Below, one piece after another: positions 9,036 through 16,260 of a DNA stretch of 42,005 nucleotides. Positions within the stretch are counted from its first letter, which is position 1. The number at the start of each line of letters is the position of its first letter. Where the stretch lies: NCBI GenBank assembly GCA_002315885.1, contig DCIO01000004.1, positions 1-42,005 of the forward strand. The letters are read 5' to 3'. The translations under genes and the position numbers were made by a program. The stretch is from Lentisphaeria bacterium UBA1724. GTDB lineage: Bacteria; Verrucomicrobiota; Lentisphaeria; Oligosphaerales; Oligosphaeraceae. The notes under the pieces are model-generated. The model saw only the letters and a list, made by a program, of their open reading frames with translations. It had not been told where the DNA came from and did no database searches.

Positions 9036-9869
9036 ATGCGCAAAAAAGACATACAGGTCTCTTTTTTCTCTTTCCAGGATATTGTGACGTCCTTAAGTGG
9101 CGTCATGATTATCATAGTTCTTGTGCTTGCGTTGCAACTGGTTGACCAAACTACCAATGCAATAAAACGGGCAAATCCTGAATATGAAAAGCTGATCCAT
9201 GAATCGGAGGAGGCACGTAACCGTCTTGCTACCGCACAATCTGAGATAGTTCCTTCCGAATGGGAGGAGGCGTTTCAGCCCTTCTTTGGTTTGTCAACGC
9301 AGGAACTAAAGGATATCCTGAAAATGGATCAGCAGGTCGTCGAGGAACAGACAAAGAAATTGGAAGGGATTCGCCAGCGTTGCGAAAATCTATCGAAACT
9401 CATCCAGGAGGAGTTGGTTAAGGTCGATGAAGCAAGACAGGAACGAGATTCCTCGCAAGCGAAATTGACGGAAGTTGAGATAAGGAACCAGAGTCTGAAG
9501 GATGAACTCCAGATGCATCGAGAGGAAGAGGAGCAATTGTCTCAAAAACTCGAGGAAACGACGAAGAAACTGTCATTTGCTTTCCGGGGAATAAACAATT
9601 TGAGGCCACTTCTTGTTGAATGCAGAAACGACGGATCCTTTCGGGCTGTTGAGTATCCTGCTCAGTCTCATGAGGTGAAGGAATTTCAAAATCTATTTAC
9701 CCTTTGTGTCTGGTTGCGTAATTACAATGCGAAGGAATTTTATCCTGTTCTGCTTTTCCGTCGAGGAAGTTTAGCCAGGAGTAGTGAGATTCAATCTGCA
9801 ATCAAGACTATATCGCCTAAAATTCAGCTGGGACGTGAACCCGTAGCAGACGATGAGGTAGTTTTTTAG
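9036..9869 (+). CDS. MotB/TolR-like single-span membrane protein (first copy)
   Basis: A short cytoplasmic N-terminus leads to FSFQDIVTSLSG (11-22) and one membrane helix (16-36), with an Asp (D15) at the helix entry where MotB, TolR and ZorB carry the proton-accepting Asp. A coiled coil follows (about 45-190), then a roughly 85-residue folded C-terminal domain. No OmpA-like peptidoglycan-binding motif is visible, so it differs from MotB and ZorB. It starts 9 nt after the MotA-type gene. The expected role is stator or rotor partner of that channel. It resembles the next gene in layout, so the two may be paralogues that form a heteromeric pair. Confidence 0.8.
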   Translation: MRKKDIQVSFFSFQDIVTSLSGVMIIIVLVLALQLVDQTTNAIKRANPEYEKLIHESEEARNRLATAQSEIVPSEWEEAFQPFFGLSTQELKDILKMDQQVVEEQTKKLEGIRQRCENLSKLIQEELVKVDEARQERDSSQAKLTEVEIRNQSLKDELQMHREEEEQLSQKLEETTKKLSFAFRGINNLRPLLVECRNDGSFRAVEYPAQSHEVKEFQNLFTLCVWLRNYNAKEFYPVLLFRRGSLARSSEIQSAIKTISPKIQLGREPVADDEVVF

Positions 9870-9883
9870 TGAGGTATTGGCAT

Positions 9884-10798
9884 ATGAGATACAGACGAAA
9901 AAATAGTCTTCCTGGCAGTCTGGATTTATTACTGGATACGATGTGCAATACCTTTGGAGGAATCATGTTTATTGCCCTGTCGCTCTTCGTGATTGCTCAG
10001 ATGGTTGGAAAAAAGGTGAAGGAGCGTGCTTCGATGAGTATTGAGGTTGTGCAGGCTGAGTTGGCGGCTTTGCGAGTTCAATGCGAAGAGGCGGAACGCA
10101 AAAAGGAGACGAGGTGGTTGTCTCAAAATGGAATCCAAACAGCCGATGTGGGTATAATTTATAATATTTTGGATGAACGAGCTGAACAGGCAGCATTGTT
10201 TGATTCTGTAATAGAGGCAGAAGGTGAAGTGTCAAAATTGCTTGCATTGCACCGGGAGCAACTAGCAGAAAAGGCTGAGGTTGCCAATGGAATGGTTCAG
10301 CTTGAGAATGATCAGACGCTTTTGGAAGAGGAAAATCGTTATTTGGAGGAGAAGATACGCTCTGTCAGTCAGGGGGTTGCTTCTCTCACAAAAGAGATTG
10401 AGGGAAGACAGATATCATCAGAGACGCTTGTCTTCTCGTTGGAACATTCTTCACATGAATCAGATGTGGAATACACGATATTTTTGATTAATGGTCGGTT
10501 GTATGATGAACGGACCATTTCGGAATCCCCAATCCCTGGAAAGGCGAGGAATTATGTTCAGGTTAGTCCTAAGGGGACGGGGGTTGCGTGTACTCCCGAA
10601 AGTCTTCAGTTATATTTTAAAAATATTAATCAGCAATTTTCGTTCGTGCATATATGGGTAGGGGACGAAAGCTTTAATTCCTTGCTTTCTTTGAAACGCT
10701 TTTTGCGGAAAGTCAATTATCCTGTGTCATGGACATATTCAAGCGATTTTCGCTTTATCATAACCTCGGGGGCAATTATACGTGGTGTGTCTCAGTAA
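9884..10798 (+). CDS. MotB/TolR-like single-span membrane protein (second copy)
   Basis: The layout repeats that of the preceding gene: a basic N-terminus, SLDLLLDTMCNTFGG (12-26) with Asp residues D14 and D18 at the helix entry, one membrane helix (about 20-42), a coiled coil (about 50-190), and a C-terminal domain containing FVHIWVGDE and a final beta-rich stretch. No OmpA-like motif is seen. The frame is open from GTG 9869, which overlaps the upstream TAG, but GTGAGG (9869-9874) sits 9 nt before ATG 9884, which I prefer. It is the last gene of the operon; no clear terminator follows within 150 bp. Confidence 0.8.
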   Translation: MRYRRKNSLPGSLDLLLDTMCNTFGGIMFIALSLFVIAQMVGKKVKERASMSIEVVQAELAALRVQCEEAERKKETRWLSQNGIQTADVGIIYNILDERAEQAALFDSVIEAEGEVSKLLALHREQLAEKAEVANGMVQLENDQTLLEEENRYLEEKIRSVSQGVASLTKEIEGRQISSETLVFSLEHSSHESDVEYTIFLINGRLYDERTISESPIPGKARNYVQVSPKGTGVACTPESLQLYFKNINQQFSFVHIWVGDESFNSLLSLKRFLRKVNYPVSWTYSSDFRFIITSGAIIRGVSQ

Positions 10799-11171
10799 GA
10801 GAAAAGGATACACTGCCGCCTATTCCTGTTCCACGGGGAAATATACTTCCTTCCCCATTTCGAACGTCATTTGCTCACATGGTCATAACTTGGGAGTGAG
10901 ATAGATTCTGTCTTCTCCTCGTTCAGGATGGAAACAAACATTTGCTTTTCGCGTTAAAGGGGTCACACAGTATAAAAGATGACAATTGGGAAAAAGACCT
11001 AAATGCCAACGCATAGGAGGTGAGGCGCGTAGTCGCCATTACTCCAGACGTATCTGGCACTTTCGGTGAAACAAAGTATCTTCTGGTGACATTCAACAAA
11101 GAATAGTGATTTTGTGGAACACTGCGTTGCGTAAAAAAGAGCAAAATATCAGAAAATAGTCAAGGAAACCC
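10799..11171. other. Gene-free intergenic stretch after the GTPase operon
   Basis: I see no credible gene on either strand here. The short open frames lack ribosome-binding sites and show no family resemblance. Two weak hairpins exist, GGGGAA/TTCCCC near 10838 and CCAGA/TCTGG near 11049, neither followed by a T-run, so the operon's terminator is not identified. The stretch could hold a non-coding RNA or a gene remnant, but nothing in it shows this. Confidence 0.4.
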
Positions 11172-11200
11172 TTGAAATATTGTCAATTTATTGATACAAT
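11172..11200 (+). promoter_or_regulatory. Sigma-70-type promoter of the HD-domain gene
   Basis: TTGAAA (11172-11177) and TACAAT (11195-11200) are separated by 17 bp, each one base from consensus. They would start transcription near 11207, giving a leader of about 134 nt. An inverted repeat ATATTGT (11177-11183) / ACAATAT (11196-11202) covers the spacer and the -10, the usual place for a repressor operator. Confidence 0.7.
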
Positions 11201-11340
11201 ATCTTTGAATGGAGTTCCGTTTGAGGAATTGTAACAAGGGTTTCATCGCATCATTGTGCGTTTGGGATAAAGAATACGCAATTGGTTCATCATAAATAGT
11301 ATCTGAAAAAAGAAAGTCGCAATCACAAAGGAGGAAAGTG

Positions 11341-11922
11341 ATGGGTCGAATTCCTTTTTTGACAAAAACGGAGAGAAGTGAACTAGCGTTTGACAAGCAG
11401 AGTGCCAATCGTGCACGCATTTTGCAGATTTTGGAGAAGATTCAGGGGCGTCGTCCTGGTCTTTCTCAAGTCATAACTGAACTGAAGGCGAGCAAGTATT
11501 TCAGTGCGAAATGCCGTCGTCACCATCATTATGCGGGTGGATTGGCGGAGTATTCTTTAGGGGTATATGAGGTAGCCATGCGTCACTGCGGGAGGTGCGA
11601 TAGTGATAGTCTGGCGATTTGCGCGCTCTTCCATGACTTGGGCGTTCTTGAGAACCACCATGGGCATACCTCAATCAAAATTCTTCGTCAATGGGGTTTT
11701 ACCTTGAAGAACAATGAAATCCGCGCCATCAAGTTTTTCATGATGATTCGGAATCCCGGGGAGGAAGATGAGTTTGAAAAGACCCGTCATGACCCACTTT
11801 GGCAGGTGCTGCATTTCGCATCCTTCATCTGTCTTGGGGGGTATAAGCGCTTCACGGAGCCGTGGATTATGAAACTCATGCCATGGCTTGACAATAGAGA
11901 ATTGCGTCGGCGCCAACGGTAG
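11341..11922 (+). CDS. HD-domain phosphohydrolase
   Basis: A 193-residue protein with the HD metal-binding pattern: HHHYAGGLAEYS holds the first histidines, ALFHDLG supplies the His-Asp pair and HHGH follows. The GGLAEYS context resembles the HD domain of YhaM-type 3'-5' exonucleases and related nucleotidases, but the OB-fold domain of YhaM is missing. The substrate cannot be told. An AAAGGAGG site (11327-11334) lies 6 nt before ATG 11341; the preceding in-frame GTG is too close to it. The gene has its own promoter and so is probably not part of the GTPase operon, though it has the same strand and similar AT-rich composition. It ends at a bidirectional terminator. Confidence 0.85.
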   Translation: MGRIPFLTKTERSELAFDKQSANRARILQILEKIQGRRPGLSQVITELKASKYFSAKCRRHHHYAGGLAEYSLGVYEVAMRHCGRCDSDSLAICALFHDLGVLENHHGHTSIKILRQWGFTLKNNEIRAIKFFMMIRNPGEEDEFEKTRHDPLWQVLHFASFICLGGYKRFTEPWIMKLMPWLDNRELRRRQR

Positions 11923-11941
11923 GGGAGTCGGCGTCGGGTAA

Positions 11942-11990
11942 AAAAAGGGCCGTTGCCGCCTCGTATTGAGGTTATGCAACAGCCCTTTTT
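11942..11990. terminator. Bidirectional terminator between converging genes
   Basis: The arms AAAAAGGGC-C-GTTGC (11942-11956) and GCAAC-A-GCCCTTTTT (11976-11990) pair with one internal mismatch, and a smaller CCTC/GAGG stem sits in the loop. The T-run on each strand makes it work for the + strand HD gene; the - strand ACT gene lies beyond the palindromic element next to it. Confidence 0.85.
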
Positions 11991-11996
11991 GCGTAT

Positions 11997-12150
11997 GCGC
12001 TGTTCCCCAAGAGGGTAGGTAATTGATGGCCTCACGGACCCCTCCGGGGTCCCAAAAACTAAAACCCACCTACCCCGGGCTTGCGCCCGGGGCTGTGTTC
12101 ACTGACCCCATCCGGGGTCGAAATGCCTACCATCTTAGGGAACAGAGCGC
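11997..12150. repeat. REP/MITE-like palindromic element with long terminal inverted repeats
   Basis: Outer arms of about 28 bp (near 11997-12025 and 12122-12150) are inverted repeats with a 2-nt bulge and a few mismatches. Between them lie three GC-rich hairpins: GGACCCC/GGGGTCC (12036-12052), CCCCGGGC-TTGC-GCCCGGGG (12073-12092) and GACCCC/GGGGTC (12104-12119). TTGCGT occurs next to both ends (11989-11994 and 12151-12156) and might be a target duplication, although the left copy is two bases away. The design fits REP/BIME or a miniature transposable element. No transposase gene is in the window. Confidence 0.7.
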
Positions 12151-12172
12151 TTGCGTGATGTGAGGGGTGTGG

Positions 12173-12727
12173 TCAGATTTCGTTGGTGACCTTGAAGAGT
12201 GCCTCGTGTCGGAGTCCGATATCCAGTTCCGGCTTGAATGCCAGTTTGATGCTCTTCTGGAGTTTCTGTACATCCAGTTCTGACGGGATTTTAATCTGCC
12301 AGATCATGGTGTATTCGCCGTGGTGATTTCTGCTGGAGAGGTCTACAATATTGATGTTCCGTTCCTTGAGGTAAGCGGAGAGCTTTGCCACCAGTCCAGG
12401 CTGGTCGTGTCCCGACGCGGTCAGGATGTACGTATCGTCGTCTTCAGTGGTTTCAGGCGTTTCGGTGGAGCCGAAGACGGGCAGGACGCCGAAGCATGCG
12501 CCTTTCAGGGCTGCGATGTCCTCCAGGGCCTTCTGGATGTCCTGTTGGGTGATTTTTTCGGGAAAGTCACCCAACAGAATCATGGAGAAGTATCCACCCA
12601 AGACCGTCTGACTCACATCCAGGAGGTTCCCGCCCAGTTTTGCCACTGCGGCAGAGACCTCCGCAACGATGCCAACGCGGTCATGGAACATGACCGATAT
12701 TGCGAATCTCTGGGAATTGGTTCCCAT
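12173..12727 (-). CDS. Double-ACT-domain protein, GcvR-like
   Basis: Two ACT domains are visible in 184 residues. The first begins RFAISVMFHDRVGIVAEVS (about 7-25); the second contains LTASGHDQPGLVAKLSAYL (about 101-119) and INIVDLSSR. This tandem layout and length match GcvR, the glycine-cleavage repressor, and related small-molecule-binding regulators. ACT domains usually bind amino acids. It has no DNA-binding domain, so it would act through a partner. AAGGAG precedes the start. It follows rhaA by 24 nt and so is probably co-transcribed with the rhamnose genes. Whether it senses an amino acid or something else is unknown. Confidence 0.82.
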   Translation of the reverse strand: MGTNSQRFAISVMFHDRVGIVAEVSAAVAKLGGNLLDVSQTVLGGYFSMILLGDFPEKITQQDIQKALEDIAALKGACFGVLPVFGSTETPETTEDDDTYILTASGHDQPGLVAKLSAYLKERNINIVDLSSRNHHGEYTMIWQIKIPSELDVQKLQKSIKLAFKPELDIGLRHEALFKVTNEI

Positions 12728-12751
12728 GATGAAAGAATCTCCTTTTGGCGA

Positions 12752-14041
12752 TTAGCGCTTGCGGGCGACCTTGCGGTCGTAATCGTAGAGGTCGTTGAGC
12801 CAGGCGTTACCCACGGTGACCTTGTTGCGACGGCAGAATTCGTCATAGACGGCTTCCCAGGGTGCGCCCTTGAGTTCTTCCAGGAGGGCCAGCTTCATGG
12901 CGTTGTCGCCATCCTTTTCGAATTTCTTGAGGATAGCGGTGGGTTCCAGGAGTGCGAAGAGCAGTGCCTTCTGGGCTGCGCGGGTTCCCACGACCCATGC
13001 GCCGATGCGGTCGATGGAGCCATCGAAGAAGTCCAGTGCGATGTAGGTCTTGGAGAGGAAGTTGCAGCGGACCAGCTGGAGGAAGAGATTCCGCAGGTCG
13101 TCGTTGAAGTTGACCACGTGGTCGGAGTCCCAGCGGATGCCGCGGGAGACGTGGAGGAGGAGTTCCTTCTGGAAGGGAGCCACGGATGCGATCTTGTCAT
13201 GGATGGTTTCGGTGGGATGGAAGTGTCCCATATCGAAGGTCAGCATGATATCCTGGTTGGGTCGTGTGGCGACATAGCTCATGTAGAACTCATGGGAGCC
13301 CACGGTGTAGTCTTCTGCGCCGATACCGAAGAGTTTGCTCTCCACGCCATCACGGATGTACTTGGGGCTGTATTTCACGGAGAAGATTTCGTCGTAGGAA
13401 TCACGGAGGAACTTCCGGGGGGCGAGTCTGTCGATGGGCTGGTCCTTTGCGCCATCGGGCACCCAGTGGTTAACGATACAGGGCGTGCCCTGTGCCTTAC
13501 CCATGGCGGCGGCGATTTCGCGGGACTGCTTGCCGTGGCGGATCCAGAATTCGCGGACTTTCTTGTCGGCGTTGGAGAGTGTGTATCCGGAGTTTGCCAG
13601 GGGATGTGCAAAGAAGGTGGGGTTGAAGTCCAGAGCGACGCCCTGCTTCTTCGCCCACTTCATCCAGTTGGCGAAGTGCTCGGGGGTGATTTCGTCACGA
13701 TCCACGACCTTCCCATCGGTTTCTGCGTAGATGGCATGGAGGTTGAAGCGCTTGAGGCCAGGGATGAGCTTCAGGGCCACTTCCGCATCGCTGCGGAGTT
13801 GGTCGGCATTCATGGCGCAGCCGGGGTAGTTACCGGTGCTGAGGATGCCGCCGCCGGAGACGCTGGAGTCGTGGACTTCGAAGCCGTGGACGTCATCGCC
13901 CTGCCAGCAATGGAGGGAGATTGGGGTTGCGGCGAGTGCCTTGAGGGCGTCTTCGGTATCGATGCCGAGATCGGCGAAATACTTCTGTGCCAGCTCATAG
14001 CGCTGTTTGATTTCAGCGGCGGTCATTGCTTTGAAGGGCAT
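12752..14041 (-). CDS. rhaA: L-rhamnose isomerase
   Basis: The enzyme interconverts L-rhamnose and L-rhamnulose in the cytoplasm, the first step of rhamnose catabolism. The 429 residues match the usual length (about 420). Family landmarks include HCWQGDD (44-50), NLHAIYAE (about 100-107), DFNPT, the metal-site region LTFDMGHFHPTE, and RGIRWDSDHVV. The frame is open further upstream, but AAGGAG lies directly before ATG 14041 and the protein begins properly there. RhaB is encoded two genes upstream on the same strand, which supports the assignment. The rhamnulose-1-phosphate aldolase is not in the window. Confidence 0.95.
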   Translation of the reverse strand: MPFKAMTAAEIKQRYELAQKYFADLGIDTEDALKALAATPISLHCWQGDDVHGFEVHDSSVSGGGILSTGNYPGCAMNADQLRSDAEVALKLIPGLKRFNLHAIYAETDGKVVDRDEITPEHFANWMKWAKKQGVALDFNPTFFAHPLANSGYTLSNADKKVREFWIRHGKQSREIAAAMGKAQGTPCIVNHWVPDGAKDQPIDRLAPRKFLRDSYDEIFSVKYSPKYIRDGVESKLFGIGAEDYTVGSHEFYMSYVATRPNQDIMLTFDMGHFHPTETIHDKIASVAPFQKELLLHVSRGIRWDSDHVVNFNDDLRNLFLQLVRCNFLSKTYIALDFFDGSIDRIGAWVVGTRAAQKALLFALLEPTAILKKFEKDGDNAMKLALLEELKGAPWEAVYDEFCRRNKVTVGNAWLNDLYDYDRKVARKR

Positions 14042-14106
14042 TTTGATTCTCCTTGGGTTATTGGTATGGACTAGGGTTATGGAAGAAACTTCGTTACAGA
14101 AAGTGT

Positions 14107-15174
14107 TTAGTGGATTACGGTGAAGGTCAGGGGGAGATTTTGCTGAAGGATTCCCCAACTGTCCGAGAAGCGGATTTCCAGATTGGCGGTGTTGGATTTT
14201 TCCGTCTTGTCGACGACAATCATTCTGGTGAATTCTTTGGTCTCCCCGGGTCGGACTGCGCCGAAGTAGAAGAGTTTCCCATTCAGTCCGGGGCACCGTG
14301 AGAACGTCCGTGCGATGAGGCAGGATGTCTGTCTTGTGCTGGGATTCTTGACTTGGAGTTTGAGTGGGAAGTGTGTTCCTGCCTGTGCGTATGCGAAATC
14401 CGTTGGAAGAATTGCCTTGATTTGTAGCGCATCCTGTTCTGGTTCGCCTTTGCTGAGGGCGAAATCCAGTCCCAGTGCCACAAGGAGTTCGTATCTCTCT
14501 TCTTCGTCAATGCCACGGTCGTCTTTTGCCTGACGTTTGGGCATGGTGCGGTTCATAGGAAAATCCACGGGTTCCATTTCGGGGGCTTCAATGAAAAAAT
14601 TGACTTTCCGTGTTCCCAGGTCGTCGAATGACCCCAGGATATCCAGTTTGATCTCGGGGTCCAGGACGACGCCCTTGTCGTCCGTCATCAACGTGATGCC
14701 ATTGATGTTGACTTGGATGTTTTTCAGCGGAGAAGAGCCGTGGAGGACAGTCCGTTCAGAGGTCTCTCCTTCCCAAACTTCGCCATCCAGACGCTGGTAG
14801 TCGTAAGTGCCGTGGTTTTCGTCCTCACCGGGTGTAAAAATGCGTAGCAGCATCTCGTACAACCGGACTTCCGTGTAGATACGGTATTCCTGTCTTTCCA
14901 GTTTCAAAGCGGGTTGCTGGAAAGGCTCCACGATGGTAAGATTTGCGGCGACTTTGTAGGATTTCTTGGTGTTGACGACTTTGGTGCGCAGGAATGCTCC
15001 CTTGCAGCGTGTGGTATATGAATTGTGCTTGGGTTGTGGTGCGGTCAGGGTGCGAAGCACCTCGGGGGAGAGTCCGATACCTCCTTCGTCAAGAGGTGGG
15101 TAATCCTGTGCAAAGAGGCTGTTCGCGATTCCCGCAAAGAGGAGAAATGCAATTGTCAGAATGGATTTATTCAT
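14107..15174 (-). CDS. Secreted protein of unknown function in the rhamnose cluster
   Basis: I do not recognise this family. A typical Sec signal peptide (about 1-22, cut after LFAQ) exports 330 residues. The mature part is beta-rich and includes an NLTIV stretch, a central DILGSFDDLGTRKVNFF region and a C-terminal domain with AGTHFPLKLQVKNPS and PLTFTV, which looks like an immunoglobulin-like or adhesion fold. Its ATG overlaps the stop of the upstream gene (ATGA), and a GGAGGA site lies inside the end of that gene, so the pair is translationally coupled. The two exported proteins probably act together in the envelope. Confidence 0.7.
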   Translation of the reverse strand: MNKSILTIAFLLFAGIANSLFAQDYPPLDEGGIGLSPEVLRTLTAPQPKHNSYTTRCKGAFLRTKVVNTKKSYKVAANLTIVEPFQQPALKLERQEYRIYTEVRLYEMLLRIFTPGEDENHGTYDYQRLDGEVWEGETSERTVLHGSSPLKNIQVNINGITLMTDDKGVVLDPEIKLDILGSFDDLGTRKVNFFIEAPEMEPVDFPMNRTMPKRQAKDDRGIDEEERYELLVALGLDFALSKGEPEQDALQIKAILPTDFAYAQAGTHFPLKLQVKNPSTRQTSCLIARTFSRCPGLNGKLFYFGAVRPGETKEFTRMIVVDKTEKSNTANLEIRFSDSWGILQQNLPLTFTVIH

Positions 15175-16247
15175 TGCGCATCCTCCTCCGGGGTATTGTC
15201 TGTTTGGTCTACTTGCGTCGCGGTTTCATCCAGGAGTTTTTCGATGATGGCGCGTTTCTTTGCGCGGCCTGCGTCAATGACTGTAGTCAGGACGCATCCC
15301 AGTTCGGGGTATTTTGCCCAGGGGATTTCGGAGATGACGGCATTGCGGTTCTGGTGTGCACCCAGTTTAGCCGTGGGGTCCCAGACACGTCCGATAGTCA
15401 TGCCGAAACGGAGCAGGGCTTCTTTTTCGACAGGTTCCAGGTTTTGTTTTCCATCAAGCCAGACGGCTTTGGGGAGGGTCTGGCCGTATTCTCGGAGGGC
15501 GGCGACCTGTGCTTCGGAGGGCAGCGTGCAAGGGAAGCCGCCAAAGAGCCGTCCCATGCAAGCGGCGATTTGCCGTGCTTCATAGAGGCAGATGCCCTTT
15601 TGCTTAAAATCCTCCTGGATTTTCTGTAGTTCCTGGTCGTTCAATTCGGGGTGCATTGCCTTCCAGATGGTGAAGATTTGCTCCTGGGAAAGCGGTTCCT
15701 TTGTGATGTAGAAGGCGTTGTTTCTGTCCGTGGCGATCAAGACGAATTCGATGTCGAAATTCCCCGTGAAGCGTGGAGGCGGTGGCATATTTGCGATACG
15801 GAGGCTGAGTTGTTTTTGTGCCTGTTGCAGATATGCCATGGCTCCTTCTTGTTCACGACCAAATTTCTGGAGTTCGTCCAGATAGTGCGAGAGGTAGGTC
15901 TGTTCCTGGCGGAGGAGTTGTCGGTCCCCCGAGTATCGTGAGATGGTATTTTTGAAGGCGACCTGTTGTTCCTGTTCCTGCTGGATGGCCGAGATGACCT
16001 CGGAGATTTGCCGATAGAGCTTGATGGAATTCTCCAGAATTGCGTCATTTGAGGCAGTCTGTGTGAGTTCCTTGAGGCCCGTATAGACCGTCGAAAGCAG
16101 TTTTTGGTTTTCGGTATGGTCTTCTTGCAGGATTGTGAATTCGCTCATGAGTTCCTGGAAGGAAGGCATGACCTGAGGTGTGCTCTGCGCAAAGAGGGTT
16201 ACTCCGCACAACAGGAAAAACAGGATGGCATTCAAAAGTCGGCGCAT
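15171..16247 (-). CDS. Secreted protein with coiled coil and degenerate FGE/SUMF1-like domain
   Basis: The start is placed at the signal peptide (MRRLLNAILFFLL, cut near TLFAQ); the frame continues upstream but without a signal. A Gln/Glu-rich coiled coil spans about residues 30-150. The C-terminal 190 residues have the layout of a formylglycine-generating/sulfatase-modifying-factor domain: FYITKEPLSQEQ (like the FYMGKYEVTQAQ motif), an ICLYEARQIA stretch, then CTLPSEAQVAALREYG (like RLPTEAEWEYAAR). The Trp and Cys residues of true enzymes are not all kept, so catalysis is doubtful. It lies 13 nt after rhaB and overlaps the next secreted gene by 4 nt. Confidence 0.65.
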   Translation of the reverse strand: MRRLLNAILFFLLCGVTLFAQSTPQVMPSFQELMSEFTILQEDHTENQKLLSTVYTGLKELTQTASNDAILENSIKLYRQISEVISAIQQEQEQQVAFKNTISRYSGDRQLLRQEQTYLSHYLDELQKFGREQEGAMAYLQQAQKQLSLRIANMPPPPRFTGNFDIEFVLIATDRNNAFYITKEPLSQEQIFTIWKAMHPELNDQELQKIQEDFKQKGICLYEARQIAACMGRLFGGFPCTLPSEAQVAALREYGQTLPKAVWLDGKQNLEPVEKEALLRFGMTIGRVWDPTAKLGAHQNRNAVISEIPWAKYPELGCVLTTVIDAGRAKKRAIIEKLLDETATQVDQTDNTPEEDAQ

Positions 16248-16260
16248 ATTGGTGCGTTGT

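Noticed and set aside
8136..10798. Straight assignment of the channel genes as Zorya (zorA, zorB)
   Set aside because: The long ZorA tail, the OmpA-like domain of ZorB and the ZorC/ZorD or ZorE effectors are all absent; only the motor logic is shared.
10923..11420. Two - strand frames of 73 and 86 codons in the intergenic region before the HD gene
   Set aside because: No ribosome-binding site, no recognisable motif, and the second overlaps the promoter and start of the HD gene.
12320..14074. Long + strand open frames across rhaA and the ACT gene
   Set aside because: They are shadows of high-GC genes on the - strand, which have ribosome-binding sites and clear family matches.
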